64,000 bases of DNA from Cavia porcellus. Lineage: Eukaryota > Chordata > Mammalia > Rodentia > Caviidae. The position numbers and the translations under genes are program-made. Shown here in pieces: positions 1-13,464 of the stretch (positions are counted from its first letter, which is position 1; the number at the start of each line of letters is the position of its first letter). A model generated the notes under the pieces. The model made no database searches. It was not told the DNA's origin and worked only from the letters and a program-made list of their open reading frames with translations. The stretch is from positions 43,766,501 through 43,830,500 of the forward strand of contig NW_026947493.1 in NCBI RefSeq assembly GCF_034190915.1, given 5' to 3'.

Positions 1-1204
1 AAAAAAAAGAAAAGTAAAAAGTGCTATTTATCTGTTGCTACAAGTTGAAGTAAAAAAAAAAAAAAAGTGCTACTTAGAAAAGCAGTCTTCTTATTTAGAT
101 TAGTCCAGCTGCTCTTCTGCCTTTCTTCTCCTTCTCATACTGTCAACAGGACAACAACTTTCCCACTACACATGACTGTTCTGTTGGAAAAGATGGTCTC
201 AGGAGGTAGGTTATAGTGTATCTATCTTTCCCCTTAAAGAGTCCTAAAGTTATTTCCAAGGAGCAATGTGTCCCAGATGTTAACTGCACTAATACTATAC
301 ACTGAAAAGGGGTCAAGTTAATTTAGAAAAAGCTAAACAAAATTGAGCAGGTTTCTTCCTTGGAGGATATGAATTTTTCAGAATCTTAAAAGTATTCATG
401 TATAATGTAAATTTCCAAAATAGAAACAGATTATACCCTGCAATGAAAAGTTCTTAATTAACCCAAACTTAATGTTTCAAAGACTTTCTACTAGAATTCG
501 GACTCAAAGACATTTATTTCATTCCATGCTATACTGCAGCAAGGGTCTTAAAACCAATCAGTAATAGGAAAAAAAGGACAAATGTTCCTAAGCTCATCCT
601 TCCAACTTTTGCATTCATCATATTCTTCCTCCTGAGCTATCTCAAAAGTTTAGGCAGTCTGGCTTACTAAAAACATTTTTTATTTCAGATATCACAGACA
701 TTTTTTAAAAGATGACTTCTTAATTGAATTAAATTATAATTAAAAGGGTCAGTGTGTGCAGGACATTGGGAATAAGTCATTTTATGGTAGATGGTAAAAA
801 AAGACAAAAATTGAGTTACTAAAAATAACATAAAAGTGGGACCAAAGCACATATTTTTCTCTCCATTCATATATCCCTTTTTTATAACACTGCCTCCAAA
901 ATAAGAATTGGAGAAAAAAATGGGATCACTGAAGCAGAAGGCAAAACATTCTATAAAGTTTGAGTGTCAAAACTGTATTTACATTTCGAGAGAAAACTAT
1001 AATTAAAGGTAACAGACTCATACTGTAAGGAAACAAGGTCAGTAGGATCACTTTTTGATAAGCAACATAAATTTATAACCTTTAAAGCCAAAAATTATTC
1101 CTCTAATGAAAATTCTCTTTTTCCATCATTCTCCTATTATCCTGGTGGGAAACTCCTCACTTTACCACTACTTCTATACATGCTTCTGATCCTTTGTAGT
1201 TATT

Positions 1205-1345
1205 TACTTTTTTTTTTTAAATTATAAAGAGTATCTATCTCCAGGCTAGCTTTCAACTCACTCAAACTCAAACTCAAAGTCAAACTCTAAGGATTCCTGC
1301 CTCAGAGTCTGTGCTAGGATTATAGGCATGTGTACCATTCCAGTT
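1205..1345 (-). repeat. B1 SINE, degraded
   Basis: Reverse-complement B1 (7SL-derived): T-run, then ...CCAGGCTAGC..., CTCAAACTC repeated, TCCTGCCTCAG, and GCTAGGATTATAGGCATGTG. Inside it there is a short local expansion of CAAACTC. Confidence 0.75.
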
Positions 1346-1987
1346 ACTTCCCTTCCTTTTTAAAACTATCTTCTAATGCTTATTCTTTTTTCATATAAGT
1401 GCCAGTTCCCAACCTTGAATCCTTTCTAACAGAGTATCTTTATACATATCCAAAGTCAAGGTGCATAAGTTGAACTAGTCAGAGCCCTAACATCAAAGAA
1501 ACTCCTAAAATTTATAAAAGGGCTGTCTGGGATGTCTCAATTATACCCTCCTTGATAAAGAAACAATGCTACTGTCAAACCCAATCCTACAACAATCCTA
1601 AATTCTTTGAAACTAAAAATAGCTCACTTGTCTCATCTGCCAGCAGATGGTCAGACTATTTTTAATTCAGGATTCTCCAGAGCAGGAGTGGATCAGACTA
1701 AGCTAGGGCAGCCTAGACAGCCTTTACTCTGCACAGCTCAAAGTTCACAGCAGAAAACTGTGAGAAGACAGGTATCAAGCGAGGGCAACAGAGAGTTAGT
1801 TGTTCCTAAGCCTGAGGGCTTCACATCAACTTGAACAATGAAAGGGGTGGTTTTTTTTTTAAGCCATTCAAAATAAAATCTGAAAAGTATGAAAATTTGA
1901 AGTAAGCTTTAAATAATTCTGCATACTTTTTAAAGATTTATTTTCTTTTTGTGAAATAAGTTTAGTATCTTTAAAAATGGTTTTTGT

Positions 1988-2075
1988 TGGGGCCGGTGAT
2001 ATAGTTCAGCGCTATAAGTACCTGTCTGGCAAGTATAAGGTCCCGAATTCAATTCTGCAACTAGCCCGCCAATTT
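1988..2075 (+). repeat. ID-like tRNA-derived SINE
   Basis: GGGGCCGGTGATATAGTTCAGCGCTATAAGTACCTG... carries an A-box-like segment, and the B-box region AATTCAATTC follows. It is related to the copies near 22527 and 33450. Confidence 0.8.
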
Positions 2076-2423
2076 AAAACATAATTAATTAATTTTTTAA
2101 AATGGATTTTGTTTTTAAGAAAAACCTCTAGATACTTTCTAAAAGCCTTAGGTCAAAAAATGTTCTTATGCATATATGCTAAGCTATAATTTCATAAATA
2201 TTTACAGAAAACTAGTATTTGGCCATTTTTGTTAGAAGGTGGCTGAGTTGATTTTGAATACCAGTAATCATATGGCAATAAGGTGATTTTCAAACACAAA
2301 AAAGGGCAAAGTCTGGTATACAATATGTTTTTTTGCCATCCCTCTTTCTTCATCTCCATGTTGGCATTAAATAAATACCTGAGGGGAAGAGAATACAGGC
2401 AGGCATATTTAGAAGGGTTATAA

Positions 2424-2600
2424 GGAAACCAGGCATGGTGGCACATACCTATAATATCTAGTATTGAGTAGGTAAAGGAGGATTACAAGTTTGAGGCTAG
2501 TCTGAACAATTTAGATTCTGTCTCAAAACAGAAATTAAAAGCAAACAAAAAAATTTGTAAAAGACCCTGGGTTCAATTTCCAATACCACCACATAAAAAT
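2424..2600 (+). repeat. B1-ID composite SINE
   Basis: Begins with the B1 5' end (CCAGGCATGGTGGCACATACC) and runs through GAGGCTAGTCTGAACAA and TCTGTCTCAAAA. It then continues into an ID-like 3' part (GACCCTGGGTTCAATTTCCAATACC). Fused B1-ID elements are a known rodent arrangement. Confidence 0.75.
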
Positions 2601-3274
2601 GTAAAAAATAAAAATAAAGAAGAAAATTATAGTAATGGTCACAAAATGACTTCTGTGCCTCCACCATCCAATCTCCACATACTAATTAATCTATAGACCC
2701 AGGACGACCACACCAGTTCATTGCTGTTTGCTTTTCTATCACACATTATGAAGAAATCAAAGGGGCCTGGCATAGGTCTCAACAGAAAAGAAAAGGTTCT
2801 ACAAGTTTCTGGGGACAACACATATTTTGGGGATTTTAATTTACTGCAAGATATTAAACTTTCTACAAAGATGAAATGTGTTATCCTCCTGATCTCTGTT
2901 TGAATGATGATGTAGATGGATGACTGGAAAGGAAAGAGTTCATCAGGGATTTGCTACCACGAGATTACACACTGAGAATTTACTTTATAGAAAGTTAGAT
3001 GCAATTTTTATGAAATATGGAGAAAACACCTTCCACATTTTAATTATAAAAAGTACCCTAGTGCCTAGTCCATCAAAATAAGTTTCTGCTAACTGTATGG
3101 AGGGGACTAAAAAAGTAGGATAGAACAGCTGGCACACACAGCACCATGTAATTTCTACATCTAGAAATGACAGGCACCCATTTAAAGAGCTATAGGCCCT
3201 CCAAAAATGCCAATCAAGAGTGGCAGGAATACTAAATGTACAAGTTAACAGAAAAGTATATTCATATTCACAGC

Positions 3275-3395
3275 ACATTAGAGTGAGACTCTAGTTTTAC
3301 TGAAAAGGAACTTAAAGCCCACAGAGTTGCCTACTACTGCTATGTAACAGAACTGGGACCCCAGACTTTCATTCCCATGAGCTGTCCACTAAGAC
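3275..3395. repeat. MIR-like ancient SINE remnant
   Basis: Contains a decayed version of the familiar MIR block with a lost-gradient 'GAAACTTAAAGCCCACAGAG...AACTGGGACCC...CTGTCCACTAAG' layout. The similarity is by eye only. Confidence 0.4.
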
Positions 3396-4955
3396 ATGTT
3401 TATGTATGTTAGTATTTTGGAGAAGAGAACAATATAGAAACATAAGACAGATGCACAACATACTTTCTTTAGCTAGTTAAAAAATAACATATTAAAATGT
3501 ATTTTAACATGGAAAACTCAGGTCTCAAAACTAAAACTTTGTTTCGAGTCTTATGTTCTTTATCCTGCCAAATTATTTGTAGATCAATATATAACAATTC
3601 TTTTAAAAATCCTAGTATCACTCCCTCCTTCATGTTACTACAAAAAGAATTCATTTCAAGACCCAGGTATAAATTTAATTTTTCACACTACAAAACTGTT
3701 TTCTCACATATCTGGAACAGTCATTTGTTAGGTACGCAAGTAACAAAATGGGAACTTCTGATCAATGAGGGAAGCAAAACAAAACAAAACCAAAAAAACC
3801 CTAAAGGCACTATATTACAAATTCAAACATTTTTAAGTAGAACTTTCTTCAGTGTTTTTCATGTCAATTTTAAGGATCTAGAAAAAACTCTATAGCATAT
3901 TATAACAAGTTAAATGGTAATATTCTATCTAATAATTAAAAAGCAAAGTTGCTTTTAATCTGCATTGAGCCCTTATTTAAGCAAACGTTTAAGTTATTAT
4001 GGGTTTTCTTTACATCGTTAAGAACTTTTTTCTTCAAAGCCCATTTAACAAGCTTCATTTCTTTCCATTTGACTTAATCTATTTCCAGTAGTATAAAATA
4101 AAATGTAAACATTAGGAATATTAAATGTCCTGGATACTCCTCCAATTGATGCAAAGCAGCTATCAGTGTTCACCCTTTAACAATACCTTATCTGCCTACT
4201 CTGGCCATAGGTGTCATTGGGATTCCCCCTGCTTTGGGCTTCATTACCCTAGATCTCTTCCTCTGAACTGTAAATCACAATTGAAGCCTGAATGCAGCTG
4301 CTACTGTCCAGACATGTGGTTAGTGTCAGTGTCTTTCATTTTCCTTTCAAACCCTCCTTTTCCAAATTATCTAAAACCAATTTATCTAAAGGTTTTTTTT
4401 CCTTCCCCATTTTCACACCACCACCTCCACCTCTTAACCTCTCTCTGCTCTTGTTCTTCCAGGTCAGTCCAGTAGGCTGTACGTTACTGTTTTTCCTGTA
4501 GCAGAGGCGGAAGGATGTCAGAACCGACTGCACCTCGCCGCAAAACCCTTCTTGAGACAGTCAACAAGGGAACTCCTGCCTCTCTTCCCAAAGTATCACA
4601 CCAACCGATAAAGTTACTGTAATTACAATTTGGAACCTTTCCCACGCCCAATCTTAACACATCGGCCCCACCTCAATTTTCAAGCTAATAAACAACAGCT
4701 CATCTTCTGCTTCATCACAAAGGGTAGTATCCAGTCTGCACTGCATACATAGTCCACCAATAAAATCCTCTGTCTCCAGCTGAACCACAGAACCCAAGTG
4801 CCCCGCGATCCTAAGCCCAGCCGCGTCCCTGCAGCCCAGCTGACTGCCCTTCGTCCTCCTCCCCTATAGTGCCACATATCCAGCCGAGTTTCTGTCAACT
4901 CCAGTTAGGCAGCAGACAGCTCCGCGGGGCCCGGGAAGTCGGCAGCGTAAGCCTA

Positions 4956-5560
<605 letters not shown>

Positions 5561-5603
5561 GCCACGGCCGCGGACTGGCTTCCATCACCGCCGGCCTGCC
5601 CCG

Positions 5604-5616
5604 GCCGCCATGTTGG
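5604..5616 (+). promoter_or_regulatory. YY1-like motif GCCGCCATGTTGG
   Basis: Matches the YY1 core CCGCCATNTTG common near the start sites of CpG-island housekeeping promoters. It lies about 460 bp upstream of the ARFGEF1 start codon. Binding is inferred, not shown. Confidence 0.5.
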
Positions 5617-5619
5617 GAG

Positions 5620-5922
5620 GAAACGACGCGTCACGCAGCGGCCGAACGGCTGCAGAAAAGGAAGCGGCGGCGGCGGCGGCGCTGCTTGCCCAGAGCTGCC
5701 GAGACGTCGGAGGCAGGGGGCGGAGGGCGACGCGCGTGGAGAGGCCCGAGCCGCAGCGCTACGGCGGCCCGGCGGGGTCTCGCCGCCTCCTGCGTTCGTC
5801 TGCAGGGCGGCGTGGGGCGTGGCGGGCGCCCTGCGGCTCCGAAACTAGCCCGAGGTGCTGCTCCCGGCGGTGCAGCGACAGAACCAGAGACCGTGGGTCC
5901 TGCCTCTGCTCCGGCCGGATAG
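5620..5922 (+). ncRNA. candidate first exon of an ARFGEF1 divergent transcript
   Basis: At the right edge of the CpG island the plus strand reads GGATAG followed by GTAAGACT, a near-perfect 5' splice site (AG|GTAAGA at 5921-5928). With the promoter between it and ARFGEF1 exon 1, this has the layout of a head-to-head divergent lncRNA. The 5' end given is arbitrary, no start site can be read, and no downstream acceptor was assigned. The long GC-rich plus-strand frames over this DNA look like composition artefacts, so I treat it as non-coding. Confidence 0.4.
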
Positions 5923-5929
5923 GTAAGAC

Positions 5930-7600
5930 TTCCTGGCTGCTCTGCACCTGCTTTTTGGAGATCCGCCTATGGGAGCACAGTCTTTCAGTTCCAAGGGTCA
6001 CCAAAACACCCTGGCTCAATCTCAACTACGCCGGGTTTCCACCTGCCGCGCCGGATTTAAAACTCCGTTCCCAGGCACACGAAATTGCTGTTGGGACCGA
6101 GCCTTCCGATTGCCCCAGCGAGGATTCTCTGTTGGGAAAAGTAAGCAAAAAATCAGTTGAGAAGGATTCAGAAATATTTCATCTCTCTGTAGAATAAGTA
6201 CATAAACTCTATTTCTGTACGCTTCTAAATTTGACTCATTTGTAGGGAAATGGATGCGCCTGGAGATCATGGAAGTGAAATTAATCAGATAGCTTAAATG
6301 TCGCGTGGTTTCGTTTATATGAGAAACTCAAAGTATAAACAGAGCAAAATAAAAATAGGTAATAGGAAACAGATTTTTTTCGCAAATTTGTAGGGGACTA
6401 AGGGAGGGAGGAAAGAAGGAGGAAAGGGAACATAAAAATTAAGATGTGTTGCGAACATGTATGTACGTGTACAACTCTCTGTGATGAATATACTGCAAAC
6501 ATACTAATAAAAATAATGTTTAAAAAATTTTTAAAATAGGCTTTGCAGGACAAAAAAGGTGTGTGTTTCTGACCAAGATCCCTTGAAGAACTGTGTTTCT
6601 CAATAAGAGGAAATCAGTTTCAGGTGACAAAACTAAGTACAAACAGATTAACACATGTGATTATATGTCTGCTTTAGTATCAATAATTAAAATGTCTGCA
6701 ATATTTTTTTCTGAGCTAAACAATGATACTATAAAGTACATGCAGACAATTAACAGGTCTTCCTGGATGTCGATCCAGGATGTTTCAAATTCCAATCTAC
6801 TGTAGTGATCCATTTAATTGTTAGACTGTCTTTCACTATTCTTTTTCCATTAAATTGCATTAGCAGTGCACTTGACCTAATGCAGCCATCCAAACTTATG
6901 GGTGTGAAAGCTATGATATGTCAAGATTTTGGAAAAAGCAAAAAGGCATAGGAAATAAAATGGAAAATTTGAAGATGACCTGCAATTAATATGGACACAT
7001 AGGTTAATTTTTAAAACTTGATTGTCCTGAGGAGCAAATCTATAAATTCACTAATCTTGTTTTAAAGACTATCTTTAGATTCTTGGAAGTTAAAGATTCA
7101 TTATATTACTGTATCAAACATGATCCTAATTTCTGTGTACAGTAAGACTATATGCTTTTTGAGACTAAACTCCTTACTGTCTGATCAGCAAGTCCATTTA
7201 TGCTGCTGCTGCTTCAGTATAAAGTTAAATGAACATTCCCCAGTCTCCCCTGCAGTTGAATGTAGCCTTTAGGTTTAGTCCATTAAAACCAACAAACTTG
7301 GCAAAAACTTTCCATAATTATTTCCCTTTTTTATTCTGTAGCTAAACATAACTGAAACACAACTTAGAAGTCTAGGTCTCTGAATTTCGTAGAGCAGAAC
7401 CACCCACCCATTAGGTATACCTGTGTTGGACTTTACATGAACATGGTAAACTGGTCAGCCTTATTCTAAATGGTATACTTGGTGTTCCTTAATAAATAGT
7501 ACAGAGATCTTTGAGGATCTCACAGTCTGCCTTGGTGCACAGCAAAATTTATAGTCATCTTGGCTGCTTGCTGGTTTATTAATTTGTTGTTCCTTTCATA
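5930..7600. other. intergenic, no gene recognised
   Basis: Beyond the CpG island the sequence becomes AT-rich. A polypurine stretch with an L1-tail-like A/T-rich segment lies near 6395-6540. I see no exon or clear young repeat here. Confidence 0.6.
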
Positions 7601-8194
7601 AAAGCAGAGGCTTGATTTGACTGTTCACTCCTCTATACCAAGCATCTGCTATATTGTTGGCATCGGAAAGGCCTTTGATATGAAATTGTTAAATGAAAAC
7701 ATGGACTAATGAAAGATATTGGGCTAAATGAGGCACAATACGTGCTCTTTTGGAGCTTATGTGATAGGAAAGAAATACAGTATTAAACAAAGCCCTAGTG
7801 AGTATATAATTATAGATTATTTGTAAAGTATAGTTACAGAGTGCTATGAAGCAGTCTACTTTAGATTATCGATTTAGGGATGTCATCCCAAGAAGTGAGC
7901 GTTAAATTGAGACCTAAAGAGGCAAAATTAACTAAGTCAGTATATGGAGTTAGGGAGAAGTTTGGCAGATTTCAGGAAACAAAAACAGTACGGCTAAAAA
8001 TCAGGGTAAGGGGGAAATGCTGCCAGTAAGAATGAAGAGTGAGCCAGAAGATCATACAGAATCTTGTTGGCACTGTTACAGATTTAAGATTTCATCCCAA
8101 TGGCAGTGGAAATCCATTGAAAGTTTTTAAATAAGGGATTAAGTGATCAAATTGGTGATTTATAAAAAACACCCCAGCAGACAAGGGGATTTAA

Positions 8195-8326
8195 AGTTTG
8201 AGTTTAGGCCGGGCAACATAGCAATTTAGTAAGTCCCTATATGAAGAGCAAACAAGTCAACAACACACAAATAAGCAAGGCTGCAGACGAAGCTCAGCTC
8301 AAAAGCCCTGGTTTCTACTCCTAGTA

Positions 8327-8330
<4 letters not shown>
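8195..8330 (+). repeat. B1-ID composite SINE, partial
   Basis: The B1 3' half (GGCCGGGCAACATAGCAATTTAGTAAG) is followed by an ID-like segment (GAAGCTCAGCTCAAAAGCCCTGG) and runs directly into a CA microsatellite where the SINE tail should be. Confidence 0.6.

Positions 8331-8368
<38 letters not shown>
8329..8368 (+). repeat. (AC)n microsatellite
   Basis: Twenty uninterrupted AC units, placed at the tail of a SINE, a common origin for microsatellites. Confidence 0.98.
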
Positions 8369-8370
<2 letters not shown>

Positions 8371-9514
8371 ACAATACAGAAAATGGAGTAAGAGAGGATG
8401 TGAGAATAGTGAGGAGCTGATTAAAATAGAAAGATTTGGTCAGGATCTAAGGCCTCAACATGTGCATGACTTCAGTAAACCAGTGGGTAATGGAGATGGA
8501 ACAAAGTGGCCAGATATGAGATGCTTTTGTGGAAGAATGGTTAGAACTTTTGCACTGGCATGAAGGTGAGACAAAGAGGTCACAAATGAATCCTAGGTTT
8601 CTAATGAGAACCAGTAGGTAGAAATGCCTTTTGTAGTGATAGGTTAGTTTGGAATAGGAGCAGATTTGAGGGTAAAGGCTACACTTTTCAACTTTAGAAT
8701 AATTGGCTCCTTTGAGATATGACTGACCTTTTTAGAAGGAATGGTTTTCATTCTTTTGTAAGAACACATTTTTTCTCCCTCCCTTGTTAGGATCTCTGAA
8801 ATGTAGGAGTGATAGTAGGTAATCTTGAGAAGTAGGTACTCCCACCCACATGAAACTCAAGATGTTAACTCTGACCTAAAACTAAAGTAAGATTAGATTC
8901 TAGATTAAAGCTAACACGCTTGAAAGATAAAGGGAGAGAGAATATTTTCAGTCTTTTATTGACAAGTATACAGAAGGTGCAATGCTCAGGCAATTTTTAC
9001 ATTAAATCACTAACATTTCCCTGTGTATATGTTTCCTTTTATGCTTTATTAGTATTGTTGAATGCTTACACAATTATTCAGGTAAATCCAATCTCAATAT
9101 TCATTTGGATTAAACTTGCAGTTTTCAAAATAATGCAAATCCTATTTCTGAACTTCTGAAATGCCTGTCATCCTCTAAGTTTTAAAAACAGATTTTTCTT
9201 ATACATAATTACTTCCCTCAGTCCATTTTGCCCGTCAGTCTGAAGTCTCACCTTATCACCCAATAACCCTGCATTACTTTCTCTTTCATCTATAACTTTG
9301 TTATGTATTGACTGCTTTGACTTTTCTTTTTGGGTAATTTTTCCCACTTTGGTTCCAGAAGAATCAAATAGTATCACACAAAAAAAATGTTGATTTGAGG
9401 TCTAGTGTCTGTTGGTATGCTTTATTGTCATCCTCCTAAATATTTGAATAAATTCAGTGTAAAATGAAAATTAAAATCTAAATTTAAAAAAATTGTGTAC
9501 TGTTTTTGAACTGA

Positions 9515-9595
9515 AGCTGTTCACACTGAGCTACATTCTCAGCCCTTTATGTTTTGAAACACGGTCTCACTGAGTTGCTAAGTTCCTGTACATTC
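9515..9595 (-). repeat. ID-B1 SINE fragment, reverse
   Basis: Reverse ID-like CACACTGAGCTACATTCTCAGCCC is joined to reverse B1 (GAAACACGGTCTCACTGAGTTGC). Confidence 0.55.
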
Positions 9596-9899
9596 AAGAA
9601 AACAACAACAAAAACACAACTCTGATGATTCCAATAGAATCTCATATAAATTCTTATTTCTTAGAGCTTTGAAAACATTCCTCAGTCTGACTCCTGAATT
9701 ATTCTGGGGAGGAAAATAATATTCTTTTTGTCTCTACTCATCTTACGTTTGTTGGATAGGGCCTGCAAATTAGATTAACAAACACAGACTTGTTCATTTG
9801 TTTATTGCATGTACACAGGAGCACACTAGTTTATAACTCAAGGCATAGTTAGAACTTGGACTTATTTAACATCTTAATAAAGAACAGTAAATCTTATTG

Positions 9900-10275
9900 G
9901 TCTGCCTTTGATTGCCAGGACAAATTACGTGACAACCACAACTTGTTTATTTTCGACACATGATTTACAAGGTTTCAGACCCTAACTGGCTCCAAAGCAG
10001 AAAGATGAAAGGACATGGCATAGAAAAGGTGCTCAACTCATGGCACCCTGGATGCAGTGCATTGAAAAAGAGCCAGAGAAGGGATCAGCTGCTATGGAAT
10101 AGGTAAAGCTCCAAAGGTAATGTCCTCCCTGCTTCCTCCATCTAGGCTCTACATCCTCACAGCCCATAGAGCTATGAACTCCTCCATGGGTTAACCCATT
10201 GTTGAGGTTTGGTGTTCTTACAATTAAGTTACCCTCTCCAGGAATCCCGTAGTCCAGCCACACTGACAAGAGCAA
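9900..10275 (-). mobile_element. MaLR-type LTR, reverse, degraded
   Basis: It shows the reverse order of an ORR1/MLT-like LTR. 'TTGTTTATTTTCGACACATGATTTACAAGGTTTCAG' and 'GGCTCCAAAGCAGAAAG' appear in the same order as in the better-preserved copies at 29600 and 32977. Boundaries are approximate. Confidence 0.55.
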
Positions 10276-10419
10276 CAGGCACAAAACCTTCAGAGAAGTG
10301 ACAAGATAGGAAAAGAGAGTTCGTAGTATAGTCAGTTTGGGAAATTAAATATAGAGAAAAACGGTGGAAGATAGAACCTAGTAGTCAAATTTTTCCATGT
10401 AGATTGCTATCTTACTTTT

Positions 10420-10690
10420 CTCTTTACTAAGACAAAATACCTGACACCTGGAGTAAAAGGAGGAAAGATTTACTATACTTCACAGTTTGTAGAGGTTTCA
10501 GTTCAGAGTTGACTGGTTCCAAGGCAGGGCAGCACGGCAGGGGGGTGTACAGCATAAATGGTTCATGGTGGGTAGAAGGCAGAAAGACAGCAAAGTAGCA
10601 AGCAACCACAGCAGCTCCCTTCGTGCTCCTTATTTTCTAGTCAGGCTACCTACCCTTAGGGTGAGTTTAACTAAAAATCCAGTTTCTATA
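10420..10690 (-). mobile_element. MaLR-type LTR, reverse, partial
   Basis: 'CTAAGACAAAATACCTGACACC..GGAGGAAAGATTTAC..GGTTTCAGTTCAG..GGTTCCAAGGCAGGGCAGCA' matches the copy at 29600-29985 segment by segment. The far end is lost. Confidence 0.65.
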
Positions 10691-10699
10691 AGAGCACAG

Positions 10700-11730
10700 T
10701 TTTACTTTTTAAAAATTATCATTTGAAATTTTCTTTTGAAAAACCTGGTTTCATTACAAAATTTAATACCCACTTAATCATTAATATTTAAAACAGAGCA
10801 ATTTACTTGTTGTTTACAGTCCTTTTCAAAGAAAAATGTGAGCCTGTGACTATGCTGCAGCACTGATGAAAAGGTACTTTCAAATGAATATACACAAATT
10901 GCAACTAAGGAAAGAAATAAGAAAACAATGGTTAAGAGCATGTGAAAACTTTAGCATGTGATAAAAGTAGATTTATATTTACTTCCACTATATTGTAACC
11001 TTGGAAAATTGACTTCTCTAATTTTTTTCTCAGTGAAAAGTTAGTAATAATATGTCATCAAATTGTATAGGATTAATCATCTTAAGAACTTTATGCAACA
11101 TATATTGCTAATAAGAACTATATTAGTACTATGGATTGAAAGTAAGTACTTTCTACCTGCATAGAGAATATGTACCTTAAAGTTTTTAAGAAAATTTAAG
11201 AGTATACTATAAAACATTAGCATTGGATGGTTTAAAATTCAGAGAATATTATTATATGCTCTAGAACAACACAAATTTGCTTTTTTCTTATCTGTTTTCC
11301 AAAGTCTACCACACTTTCCCTCTGTCTGCCCTATGCAATGCATTTTTTCTACAAGACAATGAGCAGAATCTCTGAATTTAAAGAAATATTTCATTCATTC
11401 ATTTACCTAATAAACAAGATGAATACAAGCACACCAGGAAAAGGGGAACTTATAAGCCCCTTCACATGAAAAGCCAGAAAGCAGACTTGATTTACCTTGC
11501 AGATGGCCCTTTTTATGCTAGTTATGCCATTATTGTGATCTTGGCAAAACTATGCTTCTCTTTTTAGTCAGTGTTTCTCATTTTTTACTAAGTAGTGGAC
11601 TTCTTTTCATATGCCTTATCTGAGTGTGAAGTATACAACAATGTGAGAAAACAGAGAAAGAAAGGAATAGGTACCGGAGGTAGAAGAAAGAAAAAAGCTT
11701 TAAAGAAGGGATAGAATATAAAGAAACTTT
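10700..11730. other. intergenic, nothing recognised
   Basis: AT-rich sequence with no exon, no recent repeat and no long frame of interest. Confidence 0.5.
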
Positions 11731-11734
11731 TTTG

Positions 11735-11825
11735 TTTTTTGTTTTTAGAGAGGATCTCATGAAGCTGATCACGCTGGCCTCAAACCTGTGATTCTCCTGC
11801 CTCCTGCCTTAACCTTCCAAAGAGG
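11735..11825 (-). repeat. B1 SINE fragment, reverse
   Basis: T-rich tail, then GAGAGGATCTCATGAAGCTGA, GCTGGCCTCAAAC, and ATTCTCCTGCCTCCTG. The B1 5' end is missing. Confidence 0.65.
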
Positions 11826-12059
11826 TTTTAAAGGATGAAAAATCTGGAAAGAGAGAAAAAGGAGTTAATTATGAGTATTTAGGGTTGCTGAAAGATGAAC
11901 AAATGCATGCAGGTGTGGATAAACTTGGTGTTTATATGGGGTAAATGGTATGGAAATATAAGGGAGATTTGAAAAGGTGAATGGGCTGGAATGTGGGCTA
12001 CATTTGGGGTGGAGAGAATGGGCAGGAAAGGAGGTCACAATAAAAGATGGACTGAATTG

Positions 12060-12300
12060 TTACAGAGGTAATATAGCATAGTTGTTTAGAACATGGGCTC
12101 TGGAGCCAGATTTCCCAAATTATAATCCTGGTTACACTACTTATTAATTGTGCAAGTTGAGAAAATTATTTCAATTATTTATGTTTCAGTTTCTCCATCT
12201 ATAAATCAGAGATAGTGATATATTCTTCATTTCGTTGTCATACCTGGTTCATAATAAGCTTTAGATAAATGTTAACTATTATCGTTACTATGGGAAATTA
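12060..12300 (+). repeat. MIR SINE
   Basis: Clear MIR order: ATAGCATAGTTGTTTAGAACATGGGCTCTGGAGCCAGA, then ATCCTGGTTACACTACTTA, a decayed TTTCAGTTTCTCCATCTATAAA and GTTCATAATAAGC..AAATGTTA. It is a tRNA-derived, pre-rodent element. Confidence 0.85.
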
Positions 12301-12532
12301 GTTGAAAAATGAAGAGTGGCTGTATATACCACTCTTAAAACATGCCACTTTAATGTACTGGTTATTTTGAACTAAATGCAGTTAAAAAGCAGATACAAGA
12401 AAATCTCCCAACCCTTCTCTTAGTTGCCTAAAATCAGGACATACATTTTCAAAAGTCATCTATCCTCAGGACATGAAAATTAGTGGAGACAATTCTAGAC
12501 CCTTATCAACAGAAAAACTCTACCAGAAGAAG

Positions 12533-12665
12533 TGTTATAACTTATGTCTAGAAGTCCCCTAAAGCCTCATGCACTCATAGGTTGGAGTTTTAGGAAGTGG
12601 CTGTATCTAGAGTGTGTAATGTAGGGAATGATTCTTAAGTGAGATACTAGGATTAAGGGTGCCCC
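12533..12665 (+). mobile_element. MaLR LTR, 5' part only
   Basis: TGTTATAACTTATGTCTAGAAGTCCCC..AAAGCCTCATG is nearly the same as the start of the LTR at 48076. It is truncated by an L1 fragment beginning near 12700. Confidence 0.65.
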
Positions 12666-12699
12666 CCCACACTGGTGTGAGTTTTAAAAACTTTTTGGC

Positions 12700-13463
12700 A
12701 AAAGAAAGTCCCAGGACCAGATAGTTTCATTAGTGAATTCAATCAAACGTTTAAAGAAGAAATAACTGAGAAAAAAAGAGTAAACACTTTCCAACTCATC
12801 TTATGAAGCCAGCATAACTCTGAAACCAAAGCTAGATTTTTTTTTAAAAAAGTACAAAAAGAGAATTACAGACAGATATTCTTCTTGAAAATAAATGCAA
12901 AAATGTTTAACAAAATAGTAGTTAAATTTAAAAATACATAAAATGAATATATCACGACCAATAAAGGATTCATGCTGGGAATACAGAATGGTTTACTATT
13001 CAAAAATCAATTAAGTGACCTCATTGACTAAAAAGAAAAACTGCTTGACCGTATCACTCAATATTCTGTGTCATATCATTTGAGAAAATTCAACATCCAC
13101 TAATGATGAAGACTTAGCAAGCATCCTCAACCTCACAAAATACATCTTCTTAAAAACCAGTTGTTATTCTTAATGGCAAAAAAACCACCCTGAATTCTAG
13201 GATTAGAAAAAAGGCAAAGATGTCTATTTTCATGACTGCTATTCACATCATACTGAAAATCAATCCTAGTACCATAAGGCAAGGAAAATAAATAAAAGAC
13301 ATATAAGTTAGAATGGAAGAAATAAAATGTCCTTATTCATAGTCAACATAATTGTCTAGTAAAAATCTCAAGGAATCTATAAAAAACAAACAACTCCTAG
13401 AGCTTATAGCAAGGTCACAGGATATAAAGTCAATGCATAAAAATAAATCATATGTTTATATAT
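12700..13463 (+). mobile_element. L1 fragment: ORF2 reverse transcriptase region, decayed
   Basis: Translation with stops and shifts gives 'SPGPDSFISEFNQTF' and 'EYITTNKGFMLGIQNG', counterparts of the L1 ORF2 finger/palm region. It also shows the AFD-like region and 'NSYAG' style decay. It is an old, non-functional copy in direct orientation. Confidence 0.8.
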
Positions 13464-13464
13464 G

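Larger units (their letters stand above)
7600..8700 (+). repeat. ancient interspersed repeat, L2/MER-like (two segments)
   Basis: The text around 7620-7700 and 8030-8170 (TTTCATCCCAATGGCAGTGGAAA, then TTTTTAAATAAGGGATTAAG) has the look of an old mammalian repeat also seen near 44000-44960. A younger B1-ID composite and a CA microsatellite (8195-8368) interrupt it. The family assignment is uncertain. Confidence 0.35.

Noticed and set aside
3497..3895. 132-codon plus-strand frame in ARFGEF1 intron 1
   Set aside because: AT-rich, no domain, no splice context, antisense to the gene.
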